From Hysterium pulicare CBS 123377 (lineage: Eukaryota > Ascomycota > Dothideomycetes > Hysteriales > Hysteriaceae): 64,000 nucleotides of DNA. Positions 56,829-64,000 of the stretch are shown one piece after another. The notes under the pieces are model-generated. The model was not told where the DNA came from, did not search any database, and saw only the letters and a list, made by a program, of their open reading frames with translations. Numbering within the stretch: position 1 is the stretch's first letter; the number at the start of each line of letters is the position of its first letter. The stretch covers positions 25,747 to 89,746 of the forward strand of contig AJFK01000174.1 in the NCBI GenBank assembly GCA_000467715.1, read 5' to 3'. The position numbers and the translations under genes are program-made.

Positions 56829-57856
56829 GCCCCTAGGATAGCAGGGTCGAAGAGGTACACGACTTCGCCGAACGAGGCTAATGAAAGGCTTTAATATGGG
56901 GTTAAGCAAGGCAGTAAGTGTAAGAGTCTTGAAGATATATGAGATCCGACTTCTTGAAGACTGCGCGACAAGGCTCAAGAATTATAAATATAGGATATGG
57001 TCATGAGGCACAGCTGTCCGACGGGGGCCTGTGCAGACACCGACAGAAATCATAGCTGAGCCAAATTCTGCATCCAGCAGAGTACATCGGTCTGACAATC
57101 CCATGAACTCGGTGCAGCTGTCCTCGACCTCGTCCAGTGAGATCAATGGCTGGCCTCAGCTTTGGCGCCCAAGAATGGAGAGTAGAGAAAGGCAAGTGCA
57201 CGAGGCCAACGCCGTCTACGCCACAGCTGGGGTAATATATGCCCCATCCTTCAATCTACAGATCCACTGCGGGCGCCAAGCCAGAGGTGCCGCAAATTGG
57301 CGCAGCTGTTCTGTGCGCCAAGGAAAGCTTGCGATAGAACGAGCGGAGCGGAGAAGTTAGCGAGCTGAAAGCTGCAGCTCTTTTGAGATTGAGGAAATAC
57401 GCTAGGAAACAATGTGATTGAAAAGGGTCCAGAGCGACCTGAATGAAGAAATGAACTGCCGGCCCTGGTGTTCAGCCAGCCCCGAAAAGAAGGCAACTTT
57501 CAGCCTTCAACAGAGACGCACAAGTGTCACAGAGTGTGGAGCGTTTGGGGCATGCCATCCTCATAAGAACCCAGCCACACTTGTGTGTCGGGGCTGCGGT
57601 AGATGGGGAGCACGAGATGGCCTTGGCCTTGATGTGAGAATGAATGATGTGAGATTCAGAAGCATAGGTGGATTCTCGGGGGGAGGTTCTGACAAGCACG
57701 ACACCTCGTACGGATGGCTGGGAGCAGTCTATGGCACCTCACACAACGAAAGTGTGTCAAGCTTTTGGATATAGAAAAGCTGATATAAGTCGGACAGATA
57801 GTTTGTGACCGAAAGGCACATCTTAGGGTTAAGGGGAGAGTAGAGTCTTGTGCATC

Positions 57857-57954
57857 GGTTGGCCGCTGAAGATTCGGCTGACCGCTCAGAATTCGGCTGG
57901 CCTGGGTGGTCACTTAAAATTTGGCAGGCCACCTTGAATTTAGCCAGCCGCTGG
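57857..57954 (+). repeat. degenerate tandem repeat, units of about 20 bp
   Basis: Four to five diverged units follow each other, built on GGCTGGCC/GGCTGACCGCTCAGAATTC and ending in the inverted-looking AGCCAGCCGCTGG. Several units end in A/T-rich GAATTC/AAATTT/GAATTT cores. Adjacent to an AT-rich block; probably part of an old mobile or repeat element, but no family identified. Confidence 0.45.
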
Positions 57955-57959
57955 TGCAA

Positions 57960-58270
57960 AACTAGGGGAACAATAAATACTTTTCCATCTATAAGGTATA
58001 CCTATATATTTAAAGTGTATGATATAAAGCGTTTCTAAGTCACGTTTATTAATGCACGTGCCCATGGTATCTAACATAATTACATCCTCCGCTTCTGAGT
58101 ATAAATTGCCTTAATTCTATATTCTTAGCTAATTAGAAACTCCTAGAATATTACAATAATCTATAAGGCTAGTTTTATAGAGCTATGTAGGCTTACAGAG
58201 TATTAGAGTTTATTTGAAAGATAATAGAAATATATAAACTGGTTGTATAATATGTAGAGAAATAGAAGAG
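57960..58270. repeat. AT-rich block, possible RIP-mutated relic
   Basis: Strong shift to A+T with abundant TA steps (CTATATATTTAAAG, ATATATAAACTGG, AATATTACAATAATC) compared with flanking DNA. No open frame. Similar blocks occur at about 41190-41360 and 63820-64000. The RIP interpretation is inferred from composition. Confidence 0.45.
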
Positions 58271-58536
58271 TGCCTTTTCGAACATCCTAGCAGTCGTCAT
58301 CGACCAGTTGAGAGATGAGACAAGGACTTCTTGGTCGCCTCGTTCAGCCGTAGACTATCTTGATAAGTTTCTCAATTCGAACACTAACGCAAAGAACTCA
58401 TACAATCAAATTACATTAAAGAACCGTTGGATGATTATTGTAGGCATCAATTGGGTGAGATCATCTCGAACCATACAATGACTACTACTGACAATGTCTA
58501 CAAGGAACTGTCTGTTCGAACGTGTCATTCGTTGAG

Positions 58537-58998
58537 ATGAATTACGAGCAGCGAGACCTATCAAAAGTATTAGAGAACATTAAAGTTGTTACAGATTGGC
58601 CTGACAGCAGTGACTTTCGACGTCTTTCGGTTAGTCTCACTTTTGTTTGAAGGCTTCGAAACATGCCTCCTACTTTGAGCTGGATGAAGCAGCTTGGTAT
58701 GGTGAACAATACTAACCTATAGTAGGTTCCCTCTGTTCTTTATCTTGAAGAGAAACAGGAGCAAGAGGTGGTCGGATGGGGCTCGGATATAGCAGCTGCG
58801 CTGAAATCAACTGGCTGCCCTCGACCAGGCATCCAAAAGGTTGAATGGTTCAACTATCACTTACATGAAAAATCTCAACAAAGAGAAGAATGGACGGGAG
58901 TATTTTATGCCATGAGGCATCCAAAACGACTCAGGGCGTTGATTGTGTATATTTTGAATGCATTGTATGTTACTTCATCTCATTCGCGGCATGAATAA
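58537..58998 (+). pseudogene. fragment of an HSP70-like ATPase gene
   Basis: Two short exons, 58537-58629 and 58726-58998, with an intact intron (GTTAGT...ACTAAC...TAG) read as IKVVTDWPDSSDFRRLS-VPSVLYLEEKQEQEVVGWGSDIAAALK and then GIQKVEWFNYHL. This order (DWP, VPSVLY, VVGWG-DIA, KVEWFK-like) is what I recall for the early part of fungal HSP70/Hsp12A-like proteins after the first phosphate motif. The GIDFGTT-type start and the rest of the ATPase domain are missing, and the frame ends at 58998 after about 121 codons. Probably a relic beside AT-rich decayed DNA; a short functional gene is less likely. Confidence 0.4.
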
Positions 58999-59151
58999 AT
59001 GCCAGCGGGCGGAATTCTCAAGACCCGCCCAGCTCTTAGATAAAAAAAAAGCATCCAGTCCCTCCCCCCATCTGCCTCGAAAACATTTTCGTCCTCTCTC
59101 CAAAGACCCCTCTCACATCCACATCCCCAAACAATCCTCCACCCATCCACC

Positions 59152-60212
59152 CTATCCCCTCCCCCGAAACTGCTCAACAAACAGCTGCCCCAACGTCCTC
59201 CTCCCTCCTCTCCTCCTAGCCTCCCCCTGCCCCTCCTCCCCCGCCAAAATCCCACTAGCCAACGATCCCTCCCCGGCCTCCCTATCCTCCTCCAACCGCC
59301 TCCTCAACCCCTCGAACCCCCTCTCCTTCCTCTGTTCCCCGACAACCCAGCCCGGAACCCGCCAGATCTGAGCGTAGGGCAGCATGTCGCGGCGATATGC
59401 CATTCCGACGGCCCAGCCGATGGAGGCGGCGAGGAGGGAGCCGGGGAGTTGGGAGAGGGTGAGTTGGAGGGGGAGGAGGTAGGATGTTGTTTTGCTCGTT
59501 AATGTTATACTTTTGTTTAGGAGGTTCGAGGTGGGTTGGGAGGTGTCTCGAGAGGAGGACGAGGTTGTGGGGGGTGTGGCGCCGGAGTAGGGCGTCAAGC
59601 GGTATTTATAGGTTGAGGGGATCGTGGCGTAGTATTGTGCTAGGAGCGCGAAGAGGATTGGGGTCGGCCCTGCGGGGAGGTGGTTTAGGCGGCCGAAGGT
59701 CAGAGGGCGGAGGATGAAGGTAAGGATTAGGGGTGGGAGGAGGGTTGTGTAGGGGAGGGTGGATAGGAGGAAGGACTAGTCAATCAAGTATTAGCTATTG
59801 GTATTCTCTCTATTCGCAGGCAGTTAGAGATGTGGGGGAAGGGGAAGGCAAAGACATACAGCAAACTTCCTACTCCCCCAAAGCCTCTCAATAATTCTCA
59901 ACTGATAAAACCCCATCGCCGCAAATAGGACCTCGGTGGAATTCGTATAGCATACCTGTACTCTCTCAAATCAGCTTCAATTCCACACCCACTCCGCTTC
60001 CAAGGCCTTCTCAATAATGACTTCCCTCAAGAGGGTGATCTCACCTGCCATGTCAACGCCCTCCAAAACTGCCCATAAACCCAAAAATGCGGCACAATTT
60101 CCACATGAATGTAATATCTCGTGTCCGTTAAGCTAGCCAGCAGCGCGCCGATGACGACCCAGAAGACAAGGAAGCGCGAGACCGGCGCATTTGTGAAGCC
60201 GGAGGTGAGCAT
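59152..60212 (-). CDS. dsc2: rhomboid-like Dsc2/UBAC2 homologue
   Basis: Three exons on the minus strand (60212-60045, 59955-59860, 59775-59152), phase 0 throughout, 295 aa. The N-terminus [18 protein letters not shown], then [38 protein letters not shown] and [16 protein letters not shown], is typical of the Dsc2/UBAC2 rhomboid-like pseudoprotease family. Several hydrophobic segments follow (about 85-125 and 185-210). The catalytic GxSG/His pair of active rhomboids is not seen. In other fungi Dsc2 is part of the Golgi Dsc E3 ligase that activates SREBP and clears membrane proteins. The charged C-terminus ends [14 protein letters not shown] without an obvious UBA domain. An in-frame extension upstream of 60212 is possible but the ATG chosen matches the family start. 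Confidence 0.82.
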
Positions 60213-60618
60213 TGTGCTTGTTGTGGTGGCATTATTGTTTGCGAGGTGGGTGTGATGCAATGGGCTTTGAAAGGGCGTGGGTTGCGGAGGTTTGGCGGAG
60301 AACAATAGCTAGGGCTAGGTGGCGGAAAGTCACGTGCAACAGGATCCACTACGTTTTCGAAGGGGATGGAATCAAAGGTACAACGGGGATTAATCGATAC
60401 TGATACTATTGTACATGATAGCTTTTAATGATAATAAACGCCTATAGCAAGCGGGATCGCTCACTAGGGATGGATAGTAACACACGGAGAAAAAGTAGAC
60501 CAAAGAACAACTCGGCTCCAAAATGGGTATTTTAGACACCCAATTTCCCCAGAACACCAGACCCAACAGAGACTTGCTCATCCAAAACTCCAGTATCCAA
60601 TCCACAAACGCCTGAAAG
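60213..60618. other. intergenic between two minus-strand genes
   Basis: About 400 nt; 3' UTR of the coiled-coil gene and promoter of dsc2. Nothing else seen. Confidence 0.5.
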
Positions 60619-62298
60619 TTATCTCCTCGACCCCAAATGCCTTGTGCGGACCACAAAATCATCAATGCCTTCAGAAGCATTAAATATGAAATCACCACCT
60701 GGAGCGCTTCTCCGTCCATCACTTGGAGACTTGAAGGCGTTCCTATTCTGTAGATCTTTCCACCAAGCATCTTGGCTGTCCACTTCTGTCGTCGAGAACT
60801 CACTCTCCAGACTCGGAACTGGGGATGGTTCCCGTAGGTCTGGTGACGGGTCGTTTTGAGCAGCTTCGTGAGATCCGGAAGAGGTATATGCGAATCTGCT
60901 ACTTCTACGAGGTGGCGGCTCCACTGGCGAACCCTTATAGATATTGCGAGGATTCGTTGAAGTTCCGCTGCCCATGTGGCGTGAGGTGTCAATTGCTGAT
61001 GGTCTAGCGCTTCGTACCGCCTGTGAGCTGCGGTACAGTCCTCGAAGATCTTGATCTGAGATGGATGCTACGGGTGTCGTAGGCGTAGGTGTGTCGCAGT
61101 GATTTTGGGGTGATGTCTCAGGGGATTCTAGCTCTGCTGGACTGAAGATGGGGGCTTGCAGTCGCTCACTGAACCGCTTGATGGACTTCGGATATCGTGA
61201 TGAGGTACTTTGACCAGGAAATCTTGCTGGAAGTGGGGGGACTGGAGGCACCGGTGATTTTGGTTCCTCAGGTGAGTCGTGTGACAAAATCGAGACGGTG
61301 GAAAGGCGTTTCCTGAGCTCCGAAACCGAGTTCCTCCCAACTGAAGCTGTGTGAACCAGAGTTCTTGCTCGCTCGGAGTACGGTCCCACTGGCTGCTCAG
61401 AAGGCGAATTCCTGGTCGGCTTAACTTGAGGTGATGCGGGCTGACTGTAGTAATCTGACTGATGGCCAGTTGATGGTCTAGATCCAGGAATACTCCAAGT
61501 ACGTGCAATAGGCCTCTCGGTCGAGTCACCTTCAGCTTCAGTACTGTAGTAGTCTGACTGGACATTGCTACTCTTGCAATTAGCATTCTGCTTCCTGAGC
61601 GCAATTGCCTCTTGCTCAAGCCTGAAAATCATATCGGCAGCTTCCTCGAGAGCAAGATCGCGCTTCTCCATCTCTTCAATCAACTCCAGGTTTGTTTGAA
61701 GATGGTCGTTGTTCTCGTCAGTCAACCGCGCCACATCCTCTTCCATGTCCTGGAGCTTCAGAGTCAATCCATCAATATCTTCCTTGAGATCTTGATTTTC
61801 GTCCTCCAAAGGCTCAAGCTCCTCGATTCGCTTGTTGGCAGCTTCCAACTCGTCAGCCATCCTGTTCCTCTGTTCTTCCGAAAGTCGAAGCTTTAGACTA
61901 AGATCGAAGTTGGATTGCCTCCATTTCTCTTGCCGATTCTCCATTTCCCTGTAGGTGGGACGACGTAGTGGTGCAACGTGTCCGGTTGCTTCACTTGTCC
62001 GGCGAGCCCGACGCGCAGGTGCGCTGTCTGGAATAACGTCATCAAGTGCGGCATGATCTATCCAAGGATCGGTCGATGGCGCAGGGGAGATGGTCTGGGG
62101 TCTCGGTGGGGGTTCCACCGGCATTGGTGAAGGACTAGCATCTCGAGCCTTCCTCTGGTTCAAGGCACTCCGGAGGTATTCGGATTTTGGTTCGAGTGAG
62201 ACAGCCCGATGTTGTGTAGAAGTTGGTGTTTGAGGGACAGATTGTTGGCCGCGTGCGGCCCTGCCCGCATTCGAGTTCTTGTTCGCATGCCCGTTCAT
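60619..62298 (-). CDS. coiled-coil protein, possibly spindle-pole related
   Basis: Single exon, 559 aa, ATG at 62298. Residues 1-115 are Pro/Ser/Arg-rich. A long coiled coil spans about residues 115-240, beginning YREMENRQEKWRQSNFDLSL and ending EKRDLALEEAADMIFRLEQE. The NFDLSLKLRLSEEQ start resembles the centrosomin N-terminal motif (Cnn_1N: NFDLKLKI..LEE) of fungal spindle-pole and microtubule-nucleation proteins, and the later EKRDLALEEA element is also seen in such proteins as I recall. The remaining 300 residues are Ser/Pro-rich with many SP sites, suggestive of phosphorylation, and end in RTRHLGSRR. The family is a tentative inference from a short motif. Confidence 0.6.
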   Translation of the reverse strand: MNGHANKNSNAGRAARGQQSVPQTPTSTQHRAVSLEPKSEYLRSALNQRKARDASPSPMPVEPPPRPQTISPAPSTDPWIDHAALDDVIPDSAPARRARRTSEATGHVAPLRRPTYREMENRQEKWRQSNFDLSLKLRLSEEQRNRMADELEAANKRIEELEPLEDENQDLKEDIDGLTLKLQDMEEDVARLTDENNDHLQTNLELIEEMEKRDLALEEAADMIFRLEQEAIALRKQNANCKSSNVQSDYYSTEAEGDSTERPIARTWSIPGSRPSTGHQSDYYSQPASPQVKPTRNSPSEQPVGPYSERARTLVHTASVGRNSVSELRKRLSTVSILSHDSPEEPKSPVPPVPPLPARFPGQSTSSRYPKSIKRFSERLQAPIFSPAELESPETSPQNHCDTPTPTTPVASISDQDLRGLYRSSQAVRSARPSAIDTSRHMGSGTSTNPRNIYKGSPVEPPPRRSSRFAYTSSGSHEAAQNDPSPDLREPSPVPSLESEFSTTEVDSQDAWWKDLQNRNAFKSPSDGRRSAPGGDFIFNASEGIDDFVVRTRHLGSRR

Positions 62299-64000
62299 TA
62301 TTTCTGTGTAATCGGAAGAGTGCCCGATCGAGTGAAGGATTTTGGCGACAAGGAGTGATGTAGAAATGCAACGGGATTACAATGTTGACGGGTGAGGCGA
62401 AATAGAGCGCACAAAGTCTTTGTTTAATTGTAGCCACAAAGCCAAACTGCTAGCCAACCCGACGGTTCTTTGTGTGGTCCTGCTTCCACAATACCAGACC
62501 AAGCAGTTCGTCCTCCAGTATCCGTATTGCAATCGTGAGACTGTTGGTGTACGTGCTGGGATGTCCAGATGGGCGCTACATTGAAGTACGGAGTAGGATC
62601 GTGAAGAATGATCTTGTGGTGGCTCAAGGAATCGTCAAGTTTGGCAAGTTTTTGGTTGGCAAGTCCCAATGGTGGACATAGGTATGAATGCTCGTTTAGG
62701 TGCGAATATCGTCAACGACGTCGTGGTTATACAGAGGTGGGAAATCGCTGGCAAGTGGCTCAGGCTTTGGGTCCATGACTTGTCGACAGTTAGTGAACAA
62801 GGTGAAGAAGGTGAAAGCTCTGACAGTTCGAGAATGTTGGTGAAGGGGAAAAATGTAGAGTAAAGATTTGGCGGTCAACAAGAAGCTTGAACCCAAACAA
62901 TATTAGCAAGTTGCGCTAAGACGGAATGACAACACCTTCATTCCATCGCTTCAGAGTGTCCCCCAACACCGATGGACGTCTGGAGTTGGTAGAGAAAGGA
63001 GATGCGAACGAGAGAAGACGTGCAAGACGAGAGGATTAGGGTGGGAGCAAAGGTCCGATATTGGGCCTTCACCCGCACTTCGCACTGAGAGCAGCGAAGC
63101 TATTCCTCGGCAGCCAGGGATGATCAGGAGCGAGGGCTGGGGCCGTTCACGCCGTTGCACCCGTTGGAACGGTTTAGTCAGGGACTGTCGCCGTGCTATT
63201 GGCTGCTTTTGTCGAGAGCGAGCCAGAATCACAATTGTCGGGCTGCCTGCAGATAGCCATCACAGTGTCCGAGCGTTCATCACAATCACCGTCCGATTCT
63301 CAACACCATCAACAAGTTGCCCCTGAGATAGCGTCTCTATCACGCCTTGCCGGAGAAGGTCTCCTTGAGGCTGGATGCCCTTCTCATACAATTTGATCTT
63401 GACATGGCAGCGGCACAGTTGGTGGCGGCCCTTCACGCGAGAACTTTCAAAACTTCTGGAGTAGCGTGTGATGAGAAAAATGTGAGGCTGGACGCTAGCT
63501 TCCAAATCACACGCGACAATGTGCTGAGGCTTCTGTATGGCTTTCTTCAACGTGAAACACTTTGTGCGATAAGGATTAATGTCCGAGGGGAGTCGCACAC
63601 TGAGACTTCTGTCGCGGGTGTCTCATCAGCGCTCAATCGTGACTTCATGACTCTACTGTGTCAATGTTCCGTGTGCCTGTTCGTCGAAGTACACCCGATT
63701 CAGTGCAACGGAGTCTATCATGTGGTAGCCAAATAGGCAAAACGAATATGTGAAACAAAGCGTTCCGTTGCGGGTGTACAGAGTACTTTATGTGAGATCC
63801 GGCAAAGTTTCTGTGCTATATATTGTAACACAACAGTGAAAGCTTAGTTAGTGCAAAGATAGTAGATTGTTAATTAAGAGAAGATCTCTTAGTGCTATCT
63901 AAGTATAAAGCTATCTAACTGCTAGGGTTCTACTAGCCTACTCCTACTAACTATATTACCTAATAGTCTACTAGCGCAGAGTAGAAAAGAAATAATAAAA
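62299..64000. other. gene-poor right end, unassigned
   Basis: 1.7 kb upstream of the coiled-coil gene. Overlapping frames on both strands at 63120-63736 (up to 129 codons plus, 112 minus) have no recognised motif. The last 180 bases are AT-rich. A gene continuing beyond the window edge cannot be excluded. Confidence 0.45.
63820..64000. repeat. AT-rich block at right edge
   Basis: Rich in CTA/TAG and TA steps (CTAACTGCTAGGGTTCTACTAG, TACCTAATAGTCTACTAG), like the block at 57960-58270. Extends past the window. Possibly the margin of a RIP-mutated repeat. Confidence 0.4.

Larger units (their letters stand above)
56829..58536. other. gene-poor region with decayed sequence
   Basis: About 1.7 kb upstream of the MACPF-like gene. 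Several short frames (57031-57360, 57418-57774 and antisense ones) lack motifs. It includes degenerate short repeats (57857-57954) and a TpA-rich block (57960-58270), the mark of old repeat-derived DNA. Confidence 0.5.

Noticed and set aside
60390-60992. 200-codon minus-strand frame overlapping the coiled-coil gene 3' end
   Set aside because: Shifted-frame shadow of the coiled-coil gene continuing into its 3' UTR; no motif.
63120-63736. Overlapping frames of 68-129 codons on both strands at the right end
   Set aside because: No motif, no codon preference for one frame and no splice chain; kept only as unassigned sequence.

Overview
The window is nuclear DNA of a filamentous ascomycete (Pezizomycotina). 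This follows from short introns (about 45-250 nt) with fungal splice and branch signals, genes on both strands about 2-4 kb apart, a Zn2Cys6 regulator, a fungal non-reducing polyketide synthase with a SAT domain, and fungus-type versions of Gpi18, Cdc4, Hop1, Etp1, Vps60 and Dsc2. Class cannot be fixed from sequence alone; a Leotiomycete is a weak guess. Several short AT-rich blocks look like decayed, possibly RIP-mutated, DNA.

Layout. 1-1.4 kb: 3' part of gpi18 (GPI mannosyltransferase II). 3.0-4.4 kb: a secreted, Ser/Thr-rich and Cys-rich protein. 5.0-7.8 kb: a GBD/FH3 (diaphanous-type) Rho-binding protein without an FH2 domain. 8.3-10.6 kb (-): BRAP2/Etp1 RING-UBP protein. 11.2-14.6 kb (-): Cdc4 F-box/WD40 protein. 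16.9-19.75 kb: meiotic HORMA protein Hop1, whose 3' end carries a 10-bp tandem repeat that appears to break the frame. 19.9-22.4 kb: gene-free, with an imperfect tandem duplication and a G-rich repeat. 22.4-25.4 kb: a long Ser-rich fungal protein of unknown role. 26.2-30.8 kb (-): a ten-exon PDR/ABCG transporter that needs a GA-AG splice to join its two Walker motifs. 32.4-33.1 kb (-): vps60. 34.0-37.0 kb (perhaps to 37.7 kb): SIT4-associated protein. 38.1-38.8 kb: dynactin p27.

39.8-56.8 kb is an accessory region. It holds a cupin protein, a Zn2Cys6 transcription factor (-), a complete six-exon non-reducing PKS (SAT-KS-AT-PT-ACP-ACP-TE, about 2,126 aa) and a four-exon gene (-) whose product carries a MACPF-like signature. 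The regulator and PKS are divergently arranged; no obvious tailoring oxidase or dedicated pump lies directly beside the PKS, so this is a small or rudimentary biosynthetic locus. The remaining sequence (56.8-64 kb) contains decayed DNA, an HSP70-like gene fragment, a Dsc2 rhomboid-like protein (-) and a coiled-coil protein (-) with possible spindle-pole features.

Gene models were built by hand from reading frames and GT-AG (or stated non-canonical) junctions. No alignment or expression data were available, so exon ends, N-termini and family names resting on recall are inferences.
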